Source of the DNA: Planctomycetota bacterium
GTDB lineage: Bacteria > Planctomycetota > Planctomycetia > Pirellulales > Pirellulaceae
Length of the DNA: 24,819 nt
Assembly (NCBI GenBank): GCA_029259935.1
Contig: JAJDEH010000164.1
Location: forward strand, 1-24,819
Reading direction: 5' to 3'
In this document: one piece after another, positions 17,754 to 23,555 of the stretch
Position numbering within the stretch: position 1 is the stretch's first letter
Layout of the letters: the number at the start of each line of letters is the position of its first letter
Position numbers and translations under genes: made by a program
Notes under the pieces: generated by a model
Told to the model about the DNA's origin: nothing
Seen by the model: only the letters and a program-made list of their open reading frames with translations
Database searches by the model: none

Positions 17754-18890
17754 ATGGGAAAACTGGAATTCAACTCAAACTCGAGCCCGACCATTGGAAT
17801 TGAATTGGAACTGGCGCTCGTCGACGAACAGTCGATGGCCCTTTCGAATTCGATTCAGCAGTTACTGCCGCGGCTGCCGGAACATGTGCAAAAGTTTTCT
17901 AAACCAGAACTGATGCAATGTTGTATTGAAGTCATCACGGATGTGTGCGACTCGGTCGACGACGCGGAAAAAGACCTGCGCGGGAAGCTGGAGGTGATCG
18001 AACAAGCGACGGATCAACTCGGCTTGCGGTTGTGGTGGGGTTCGACCCATCCGTTTTCCTACTGGCGCGAACAGCAAGTCACGCCCAATGAGCGTTATCA
18101 GGATCTTGTGAATTTGCTACAGGAAATGGCTCGCCGGCTCGTGACCTTCGGCTTGCACGTGCATGTGGGCGTCGATTCCGGTGACAAGGCGGTGATGATC
18201 TGTGATCGCATCATGCAACACTTACCGATGTTGCTGGCGCTAAGTTGCAGTAGCCCTTTCTGGGAGAACCGCGATACGGGCCTGCAATCCCACCGCTCGA
18301 AAATCATGGAAGGGTTGCCCACGGCCGGTCTGCCGACATTGATGCGCAACTGGAGCGAATACGTGTGGCTGGTCAATCACATGGTCGACACGGGCTTCAT
18401 CAACACGATTCGCGAAATCTGGTGGGACGTGCGGCCGCATCACAATTTCGGCACGGTCGAAGTGCGCGTTTGCGACATGCCGGGCAACTTGGACGACGTG
18501 CTAACCATCGCGACGCTCATCCAATGCCTGGTCACGGCGCTTTCGGATCAGATCGACCAAGGCGCTTACCAACACGACTGCCATCCGATGATGGTGCGGC
18601 AAAATAAGTGGCGGGCAGCCCGCTTTGGAAGGCAGGCGGAACTCGTCAATTCTTTTACTTACAACGTCGAGCCATTAAGTCTGATGGTCGAGTTCCTGGT
18701 CGACCGGCTGAGGCCGACGGCGGTGGATTTGGGATGCGCTTCCAGGTTGGAAAGCGCGCAAGCAATGGCCAACAGTCCAAGCTGGGCTGATCGTCAAGTT
18801 GCCATCTTTAAGGAAACTGGCAACCGGCCCGCCGTCGTCCGCGAACTGACCGAGCAATCGCGAGTCACGGTTCGCGCCACGGAAGATTGA
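17754..18890 (+). CDS. YbdK-type carboxylate-amine ligase (GCS2 / glutamate-cysteine ligase family 2)
   Basis: The protein has 378 residues, with GGAG 8-9 nt before the ATG at 17754. The GCS2 fold joins a carboxylate to an amine with ATP in the cytosol. Seen directly: the opening PTIGIELELALVDEQ with metal/substrate glutamates, FGLHVHVGVDSGDKA in the centre, RSKIMEGLPTAGLP, and HHNFGTVEVRVCDMPGNLDD, all hallmark blocks of the YbdK family. True gamma-glutamylcysteine synthesis is weak or unproven for most YbdK proteins, so the general ligase name is safer. It follows the M20 amidohydrolase by 19 nt. An operon of an amide-forming and an amide-cleaving enzyme is suggestive but no pathway can be named. 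Confidence 0.92.
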   Translation: MGKLEFNSNSSPTIGIELELALVDEQSMALSNSIQQLLPRLPEHVQKFSKPELMQCCIEVITDVCDSVDDAEKDLRGKLEVIEQATDQLGLRLWWGSTHPFSYWREQQVTPNERYQDLVNLLQEMARRLVTFGLHVHVGVDSGDKAVMICDRIMQHLPMLLALSCSSPFWENRDTGLQSHRSKIMEGLPTAGLPTLMRNWSEYVWLVNHMVDTGFINTIREIWWDVRPHHNFGTVEVRVCDMPGNLDDVLTIATLIQCLVTALSDQIDQGAYQHDCHPMMVRQNKWRAARFGRQAELVNSFTYNVEPLSLMVEFLVDRLRPTAVDLGCASRLESAQAMANSPSWADRQVAIFKETGNRPAVVRELTEQSRVTVRATED

Positions 18891-18901
18891 ACGAGGTCGG
18901 C

Positions 18902-18916
18902 CCTGCAAATCGCAGG
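18902..18916. terminator. Possible weak bidirectional terminator hairpin
   Basis: CCTGC-AAATC-GCAGG forms a 5-bp hairpin exactly in the 27-bp gap between two convergent genes. There is no T-run on either side, so strength is doubtful. Confidence 0.3.
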
Positions 18917-18917
18917 C

Positions 18918-19511
18918 TCACGCCACGCCGGCGGGATTGAAATAATCGGGTTCGCTGCCGGCTTTCCATTTGATGTTACAGCCGATGCTCGGCGTTTGCT
19001 CTTCCGCCACCGGTTGGCCGGCCAACACGGCGTCCAAGGCTCCGCGCAAATCCTCGCCGGTCACGGGAATGCCCGAATCGGGACGGCTGGAATCGAGCTG
19101 CCCTCGGAATACCAATTCCTGTTTTCCATCGAACAGGTAAAAATCCGGCGTGCATGCCGCGTGGTAAGCCTGCGCGACTTCTTGTGTTTCGTCGAACAAA
19201 TACGGAAAACTGTAACCACGCAACTCGACTTCATGAACCATTTGCTCAGGAGAATCTTCAGGATGGTTGTCGACGTCGTTCGAATTGATTCCAACCACCG
19301 CCACGCCTTGCGGTTGGTAATCGGCTGCTAGACGCGCCAGTTCATCGGCAATGTGCTTTACGAATGGACAATGGTTGCAGATGAACATCACCAACAACGC
19401 TTTGGCATCGCCGAAGTCGGACGGGGAAACGGTGGTTCCATCGACGTTCAGCAAGGAAAACGAGGGGGCCTTCGTACCTAAAGGCAGCATGGTGCTGGCG
19501 GTTTTGACCAT
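18918..19511 (-). CDS. Thioredoxin-like / AhpC-TSA family protein with CxxC
   Basis: The protein has 197 residues. The peroxiredoxin-like thioredoxin fold is clear: PLGTKAPSFSLLNVDGTTVSPSDF, then the redox centre FICNHCPFVKH with Cys45 and Cys48, VAVVGINSNDVDNHPEDSPE, and HAACTPDFYLFDGKQELVFRGQLD with the cis-Pro loop. This matches the PRX-like-1 group (CNHCPFV) of bacterial thioredoxin-fold proteins, presumed cytosolic disulfide reductases or peroxidase-like proteins. The C-terminus PSIGCNIKWKAGSEPDYF, with a further cysteine, is typical of the group. No signal peptide is present. It is convergent with the GCS2 gene, and its own promoter must lie in the 162-bp gap to 19674. Confidence 0.93.
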   Translation of the reverse strand: MVKTASTMLPLGTKAPSFSLLNVDGTTVSPSDFGDAKALLVMFICNHCPFVKHIADELARLAADYQPQGVAVVGINSNDVDNHPEDSPEQMVHEVELRGYSFPYLFDETQEVAQAYHAACTPDFYLFDGKQELVFRGQLDSSRPDSGIPVTGEDLRGALDAVLAGQPVAEEQTPSIGCNIKWKAGSEPDYFNPAGVA

Positions 19512-19673
19512 TTCGCATGGACTCCGATTCAGAACTCGCTTGATTGGCTAACGCGTCGCGTTCCGTGGGAGAACGCGTATCTGCCTGGCATCTTACTATT
19601 CGCGGATCGGGGCGCATAGTGTCACCGGGCGGCCAGGGGCGGCCAGCGAACAAACTGGCCCACGAAACTAAAT

Positions 19674-21059
19674 CTAATCCGCCGGTAAGGTTTGTCCCAA
19701 CACGTGTCGCAGCGCGGTTTCAAGCCTCGGCTGCCGAAAGTCGTACCCCGACTCCGTCAGTTTTACCGGGGCGACACGGGTACTGGACAGCAGCAATTCG
19801 TCGGCCATTTCCCCCAGGGCAAGTCGCGCGGCGAAGGCGGGCATCGGCATGATCGTGGGGCGAACCAAAACCCGCCCCAGTGTTTTAGTGAATTCCAGAT
19901 TGGTCACCGAATGGGGAGCCACCGCGTTGACCGGTCCCGATAGAGAATCGGTCATTAACGCGTGGTGCACGGATCCGGCCGCATCATCGATTGAAATCCA
20001 ACTCCAGTACTGTCGCCCGCTGCCAATTCGTCCGCCACCGCCCAGGCGGAACGGCAACAGCATTTTCGCCAAAGCTCCGCCTTTAGGACTGAGAATCATG
20101 CCGAACCGCAAGTTCGCAACGCGAATGCCGGCATCTCGAGCGGGTTGCGTTGCCGCTTCCCACTGCTGTGCGACCTCGGCTAGGAATCCCGCACCGGGCG
20201 ACGAATCTTCGGTCAATATCTCATCGCCGCGGTCACCGTGGAAACCGATTGCGGACGCACATACCAATACTTTGGGAGGCGACTTCATCCGACTAAGGGC
20301 TTCGCACAGTTTACGAGTTCCCTCGACACGACTGGATTGGATATCTTCTTTTACTTTCGTCGTCCATCGGGCGGCCGCGATGTTCTTGCCCGCCAGGTGA
20401 ACCACGCCGTCGATCCCTTCCAAGGGTGAGGCATCGAACGATACGGACCGCGGATCCCAACCGATTTCACCTACCCCCGCCGGTCGGCGAACGAGTTTCG
20501 TTACATTGCATCCGCCCGTGGTCAGCATCGGCACCAGCGTTGATCCGACGAGTCCACTTGAACCTGTAACGGCGATGTTCATTGCGTGCTGCTCGCCGTG
20601 TTTCTTATGAGCGGCCAAGTCGTCGCGGGTCGTATTGTGCCGATAGGTAAACATCGCCTCCAGCTTTCGTTGGATATATCCGCCCCCAAGAAATCGCCCC
20701 GCCAAACCACCAGGGACTTGGTATTCAATATGATCCGTTAACACGCCGTGGCCGTCGCCGTTCGGTCGAAAGTCGTGTAAATGTTCCCAAATGACGAATG
20801 GGCCGCGAACTTGTTCGTCGCGAAAAGAACGGCCCGCGCGATAGTCATGGTGTTTGGCAATCCACTTCAATCGTAGCGGACCGAGCCGCTGGGAAAGTTC
20901 GACAATACTGCCGTCACGAATTCCACTGTTGCGCTTGTTGACGGCGACCTGCTCCCAAGGGGGAATCAAGCGGTCCAACGCACCTGGACGCTCGTGCCAA
21001 GCAAAAGCTTCTTCCGCGCTCACGGGGAGTTGCAGTTTTCGTTCAAAAATCTCGGTCAT
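19674..21059 (-). CDS. TIGR01777-type fusion: SRPBCC (START-like) domain + NAD(P)-dependent epimerase (YfcH-like)
   Basis: The protein has 461 residues. Residues 1-150 form an SRPBCC/polyketide-cyclase-like ligand-binding domain (FERKLQLPVSAEEAFAWHERPGALDRLIPPW, IEYQVPGGLAGRFLGGGYIQRKLEAMF). Residues 160-455 are a short-chain epimerase with the Rossmann motif TGSSGLVGS (165-173), GVVHLAGKNIA, VCASAIGFHGDRGDEILTED, and the typical ending SSTRVAPVKLTESGYDFRQPRLETALRHVLG. TIGR01777 proteins are widely conserved but have no settled biochemical role; in plants a relative is linked to cell division and chloroplast function. The fused form is known in several bacterial phyla. The gene starts 68 nt after the sigma factor stop on the same strand and may be cotranscribed with it. 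Confidence 0.93.
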   Translation of the reverse strand: MTEIFERKLQLPVSAEEAFAWHERPGALDRLIPPWEQVAVNKRNSGIRDGSIVELSQRLGPLRLKWIAKHHDYRAGRSFRDEQVRGPFVIWEHLHDFRPNGDGHGVLTDHIEYQVPGGLAGRFLGGGYIQRKLEAMFTYRHNTTRDDLAAHKKHGEQHAMNIAVTGSSGLVGSTLVPMLTTGGCNVTKLVRRPAGVGEIGWDPRSVSFDASPLEGIDGVVHLAGKNIAAARWTTKVKEDIQSSRVEGTRKLCEALSRMKSPPKVLVCASAIGFHGDRGDEILTEDSSPGAGFLAEVAQQWEAATQPARDAGIRVANLRFGMILSPKGGALAKMLLPFRLGGGGRIGSGRQYWSWISIDDAAGSVHHALMTDSLSGPVNAVAPHSVTNLEFTKTLGRVLVRPTIMPMPAFAARLALGEMADELLLSSTRVAPVKLTESGYDFRQPRLETALRHVLGQTLPAD

Positions 21060-21127
21060 GATTTACTCGGCTGATCTTGCTATCACCAGTTGTTGTCTTG
21101 ACGTTCGACGACCATGTCGCCGGAGAC

Positions 21128-22078
21128 CTACACCATGGCGGCTCCAAACAGTTCGTCCAATTCAAATTCCGCGGCCATGTCGCGAAGTTTGGCCACGGCC
21201 CGCTGTTCCAGCTGCCTGACGCGTTCCTTCGACACGCCAAGCTTGTCGGCCAGACACTGAAACGTCCGGACTTTCAAATGGGCACCCAGGGCATATCGGG
21301 AACGGATAATGAACCGTTCGCGCCGGTCGAGCTTGCCCATCATGGAAGCGGTCAGTTCGCGAAGATTGCTCCATACTTGATCGCTCATCGTCGACGAACC
21401 GCCGCTGTCCTCTTGCTCGAACGCGGCTTGATCGGGATCACTGGCGTAGCGTGCCTCTTCCTTGCGGGCCGTCATGATCGCGCGGTACGCATTCCGAGCG
21501 ATCGAGCGATAAGCGTAAGTGCTGAAGCGAAAGCCGCGGTCATAGTCGAACTTCTCGACCGCCTGCATCAGGGTGAAGATACCGTCACTCAGCATTTCGT
21601 CGAAAGACTGCTGGGGCGTCACGAACTTCTTCACAATGGAGATGACAAGCCGCGTGTTCGCCTGAACGATGTGGTCGCGCACTCTTTGGGCTTTCGCCAG
21701 CAGCCAGTCGATGGCCGCCACCACCCGTGCGTCGACTTGATCCGGGTCGAGCCGTGCGCGGAGTACGTTGGCGCGGAACTTTAAGTAGTTCATTTCTCGG
21801 AACAGGGCTTTTTCCTGGACGTGTGTCAACAAGTCCGACTCGCACATGCGGCGTAGGTGAGCCGGCAGATCAGCCGGGGCCTTGGTTGGACAGTCGGACT
21901 GCCGCAGTGTCGATTCGACGATCTCGTCTTCACTGTCGTCCACCGCCCGAAATTCAGGATTGGGAATAAATTCGATCTCGGTTTTCAGCAATTCCAGTGT
22001 GCGGCGACGCAATCCGGTCTTTTCCTTGCGTGAAAGCTGGCGCGGTCGTTGTGAGGTTTCGCGGGTAGCAGCGGTCAT
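21128..22078 (-). CDS. Sigma-70 family RNA polymerase sigma factor (short, planctomycete type)
   Basis: The protein has 316 residues. After a basic N-terminus and an acidic stretch (DDSEDEIVES), region 1.2-like LLTHVQEKALFREMNYLKFRA appears near 83-103. Region 2 follows at about 137-205 (ANTRLVISIVKKFVTPQQSFDEMLSDG, FDYDRGFRFSTYAYRSIARNAYRAIM). Region 4 is at about 246-302 with helix-turn-helix FQCLADKLGVSKERVRQLEQRAVAKL. It therefore binds core polymerase and recognises both promoter elements. Where housekeeping factors read TYATWWIRQAI, this protein reads TYAYRSIARNAYRAI, and region 3 is reduced to a short glutamate/serine-rich linker. This suggests an alternative sigma factor with changed -10 specificity. 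It has a good promoter and paired operator-like repeats upstream (listed separately). Confidence 0.92.
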   Translation of the reverse strand: MTAATRETSQRPRQLSRKEKTGLRRRTLELLKTEIEFIPNPEFRAVDDSEDEIVESTLRQSDCPTKAPADLPAHLRRMCESDLLTHVQEKALFREMNYLKFRANVLRARLDPDQVDARVVAAIDWLLAKAQRVRDHIVQANTRLVISIVKKFVTPQQSFDEMLSDGIFTLMQAVEKFDYDRGFRFSTYAYRSIARNAYRAIMTARKEEARYASDPDQAAFEQEDSGGSSTMSDQVWSNLRELTASMMGKLDRRERFIIRSRYALGAHLKVRTFQCLADKLGVSKERVRQLEQRAVAKLRDMAAEFELDELFGAAMV

Positions 22079-22100
22079 AATTTTGGGCTCCGTGCTAAAA

Positions 22101-22117
22101 TTCGTTCATATCGTTCA
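22101..22117 (-). promoter_or_regulatory. Downstream operator-like direct repeat (box pair A)
   Basis: On the minus strand this reads TGAACGATATGAACGAA, two TGAACGA half-sites 9 bp apart. It covers the expected transcription start of the sigma gene. The same arrangement recurs exactly 60 bp away on the other side of the promoter. Confidence 0.5.
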
Positions 22118-22122
22118 AAGTC

Positions 22123-22151
22123 TTTATACCGCCATTGATCGGCCAAGGCAA
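22123..22151 (-). promoter_or_regulatory. Sigma-70-like promoter of the sigma factor gene
   Basis: On the minus strand TTGCCT (22151-22146) and TATAAA (22128-22123) are separated by exactly 17 bp. The -10 box matches 5 of 6 and the -35 box 4 of 6 consensus positions. Transcription would start near 22116, giving a leader of about 40 nt before the ATG at 22078. Confidence 0.6.
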
Positions 22152-22160
22152 CGGACAAAA

Positions 22161-22177
22161 TCGTTCAAATCATTCAT
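22161..22177 (-). promoter_or_regulatory. Upstream operator-like direct repeat (box pair B)
   Basis: On the minus strand this reads TGAATGATTTGAACGAT, again two half-sites 9 bp apart, located just upstream of the -35 box. It matches box pair A at most positions, and the 60-bp offset is close to six helical turns. Confidence 0.5.
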
Positions 22178-22500
22178 TTTTGGCGAAATTTCCATAAACT
22201 GCTTATTTAATGGTGTTTACGCCATTGTTATTCTCAAATACGGCCTCAAAAGTAAGTTATTTTTGACAGGTTTGACTCGAAATGCATTGGTTAATTCATC
22301 CTTAACGTTCACCTTGGGCTTTTACGTACCTATTGATTGACTGCTAGGCGCGTTTTCCGAACCTATTGACTACGGCGAGTCAATTCCGATACACGGCTGG
22401 CAACCCCGTGTAATTGGAAAATTGAGATCGTGCGGAAGACTCCGCAAATTGGTCTCGGCACGCGTGCTATATTTCAGAGCCACCCTGGAGATTGCCACCA

Positions 22501-22679
22501 TGAATAATGAATTCTCGCTGCCCCACGACGCCAAGGCGCGGCAACACATGCTGCTGGCCGCGGACGTCTCTCAAGCAAAGCGGTCGCCGAAAAATAAGCG
22601 AAGCGAACAGCCGCCCGCCGCCGGGTCACAGGTCGGCTCGGCGAATGCACCGCGTGGGCGATCTTCAGCACGACGTTGA
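22501..22679 (+). CDS. Small basic protein of unknown function (59 aa)
   Basis: I do not recognise this protein. The ATG at 22501 is preceded by GGAG with 8 nt spacing (CTGGAGATTGCCACC), the same layout as other starts in this window. The product begins MNNEFSLPHDAKARQHMLLA and becomes strongly basic and low in complexity (AKRSPKNKRSEQPP, then a tail rich in Arg, Ser and Ala). A disordered basic tail of this type could bind nucleic acid. The N-terminal 25 residues look like real protein; the C-terminal part could be read-out of GC-rich non-coding DNA. It lies between the sigma factor and the Y RNA array. Confidence 0.45.
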
Positions 22680-22887
22680 TCGCGTCCACTGGCACGCGGC
22701 GAATAACGCGGGCGATGCAACGACGGGCTGGGCTGAATAGCTCGCCTGATGGTGGCCGGTCTTGAGCCGACGCGCTGTCGCCTCAATTCAACTGCTTGCC
22801 AGGTCGACATCTTTGTCTTCGAGATGTTGGACTTTTGCTATTTGCGTGCGGACCGAACCGATATCACATCCGCGTGTCTTGAAGGTA
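22680..22887. promoter_or_regulatory. Region upstream of the Y RNA array
   Basis: No coding sequence is supported here. Stem CGACATC/GATGTTG (22804-22810 and 22823-22829, one G-T pair) around a TCTTCGA-containing loop is present. The promoter of the RNA array should lie in this 208-bp gap; TTGTCT and TGCTAT at 17-bp spacing (about 22813-22841) are a poor match, so I do not call it. Confidence 0.35.
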
Positions 22888-23066
22888 GGTCCGACTGCCT
22901 GTCGGGAGTACATGACGGTCCTAAGGTAGCGATGCCGGGCGACTGGCTAGTGAACGGCGCCGGAGTCTCTTGTAGACGATGGGGCCAGTCAACGGTTGGC
23001 AACACAGCTTGCTGGCACGGACGACCGTAACGCCAACGCAACCTCTTGGCAAAACTTCGTCGGGCT
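22888..23066 (+). ncRNA. Y-RNA-like unit 1 (large module with 23S-rRNA-like segment)
   Basis: The closing helix is GGTCCGAC (22888-22895) with GTCGGGCT (23059-23066), eight pairs including two G-U, plus GGAGT/ACTTC. The 5' strand begins GGTCCGA, as human Y RNAs do (from memory). The loop carries a second stem ACGGTC/GACCGT (22915-22920, 23023-23028) and, inside it, a perfect 7-bp stem GACTGGC/GCCAGTC (22941-22947, 22984-22990) enclosing hairpin GTCT-CTTGT-AGAC (22965-22977). Bases 22915-22932 match conserved 23S rRNA exactly over 18 nt. There is no TTCRANT T-loop. Locally CCGAC-TGCCT-GTCGG can form a competing hairpin in this copy only. A T-run lies at 23086-23090, just after the unit. Confidence 0.75.
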
Positions 23067-23082
23067 CTGCTGAAAATCGTCG

Positions 23083-23098
23083 CGCTTTTTGAAAAATA
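23083..23098 (+). repeat. Linker repeat copy 1 (after unit 1)
   Basis: CGCTTTTTGAAAAATA recurs, with one T fewer, after unit 3 at 23352-23366. The T-run followed by an A-run is self-complementary. It may end transcription or mark a processing point between units. Confidence 0.55.
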
Positions 23099-23099
23099 C

Positions 23100-23211
23100 G
23101 GCGACTGCCGGTTGGAGTACATGGCCTCGTCCAGTGAGTCTGGTAGCCGCGATGCGGTGGGCGGGTTCGATTCCCGTACGGAGAAGAAACTCTGGCCACG
23201 ACTTCGTCGCC
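23100..23211 (+). ncRNA. Y-RNA-like unit 2 (T-arm and short acceptor-like hairpin)
   Basis: The closing helix is GGCGAC/GTCGCC (23100-23105, 23206-23211) plus GGAGT/ACTTC. The module has a hairpin CCAG-TGAGT-CTGG (about 23131-23143), a small hairpin CCGC-GAT-GCGG, and a T-arm GCGGG-TTCGATT-CCCGT (23161-23177) with a canonical T-loop. The T-arm is followed by a 5-bp hairpin CGGAG-AAGAAA-CTCTG (23179-23194) in the place where units 3 and 4 have an acceptor-like stem. No canonical D-arm is seen, so this is a reduced tRNA mimic. Confidence 0.75.
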
Positions 23212-23222
23212 AACCAATAGAT

Positions 23223-23352
23223 GACCGACTGCCGATTGGAGTACATCACCCGCCGGTTGCAGGTTCGAGTCCTGCCTTCTCCGCCATCAAACAACGGAGG
23301 TGTAGCTCAAATGGGAGAGCAGCGTACATCTCTGGTCAAAACCTCGTCGGTC
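23223..23352 (+). ncRNA. Y-RNA-like unit 3: YrlA-type tRNA mimic with permuted order and encoded CCA
   Basis: The closing helix is GACCGAC/GTCGGTC (23223-23229, 23346-23352); the inner box is ACCTC, one mismatch to GGAGT. The module reads, in order: T-arm GCAGG-TTCGAGT-CCTGC (23259-23275), acceptor 3' strand CTTCTCCG (23276-23283), CCA (23284-23286), and an 8-nt linker. Then come the acceptor 5' strand CGGAGGTG (23295-23302), TA, and a textbook D-arm GCTC-AAATGGGA-GAGC (23305-23320). Acceptor strands pair at seven of eight positions with one G-U. This is a circularly permuted tRNA in which the Y RNA helix takes the anticodon-stem place, the architecture known for YrlA. Nothing here resembles an anticodon loop, so it is not a normal tRNA gene. 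A TTTT at 23355-23358 follows. Confidence 0.85.
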
Positions 23353-23366
23353 GCTTTTGAAAAATA
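23352..23366 (+). repeat. Linker repeat copy 2 (after unit 3)
   Basis: CGCTTTTGAAAAATA is the second copy of the linker found after unit 1. It starts at the last base of the unit 3 closing helix. Units 2 and 4 are followed by different, shorter linkers of 11 and 9 nt. Confidence 0.55.
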
Positions 23367-23395
23367 TCCCGACGCGCAATGCCGGGACACAATAC

Positions 23396-23546
23396 ACACT
23401 CGACTGCCGAAGTGGAGTACATGGTTTTGCAGGTTCAATTCCCGCCCGGCCCCCTGGGACAGAAACATCGATGGGGCCGGATCTTGTGATTCGCGCGCGT
23501 GCGCCGTTTCGCGAGGATTCTCTCTGCTCATAACTTCGTCGAGTGT
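23396..23546 (+). ncRNA. Y-RNA-like unit 4 (T-arm plus 8-bp GC acceptor-like stem)
   Basis: The closing helix is ACACTCGAC/GTCGAGTGT (23396-23404, 23538-23546), nine perfect pairs, plus GGAGT/ACTTC. The module has T-arm GCAGG-TTCAATT-CCCGC (23429-23445, one mismatch), directly followed by CCGGCCCC (23446-23453) pairing perfectly with GGGGCCGG (23473-23480) across a 19-nt loop. This mirrors the T-arm/acceptor order of unit 3. In place of a D-arm there is a GC-rich hairpin TCGCG/CGCGA (about 23490-23514). A separate hairpin TCCCG/CGGGA (23367-23387) stands in the linker between units 3 and 4. Confidence 0.78.
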
Positions 23547-23555
23547 TGATACACC

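Larger units (their letters stand above)
22079..22500. other. AT-rich intergenic region between sigma gene and small ORF
   Basis: This 422-bp gap is clearly richer in A and T than the flanking genes, most strongly at 22100-22330. Besides the sigma promoter and its repeats, it has a TTGACA at 22263-22268 on the plus strand with no good -10 box at 16-18 bp. No RNA gene or conserved frame was recognised in 22180-22480. Confidence 0.5.

Noticed and set aside
22789..22825. Possible degenerate sixth RNA unit (CAACTGC...GGTCGACATC...GTCTTCGAG)
   Set aside because: Only fragments of the boxes are recognisable and the two parts do not pair to form the closing helix.
22813..22841. Promoter TTGTCT-17-TGCTAT for the RNA array
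   Set aside because: The -10 box matches only 3 of 6 positions, too weak to call without transcript data.
22915..22932. Fragment of a 23S rRNA gene
   Set aside because: The match stops abruptly at both sides after 18 nt, and the neighbouring sequence folds into the RNA unit rather than continuing rRNA.
23259..23340. Ordinary tRNA gene
   Set aside because: T-arm and CCA precede the D-arm, and there is no anticodon loop between D- and T-arm in the standard order. It fits a permuted YrlA-type mimic better.
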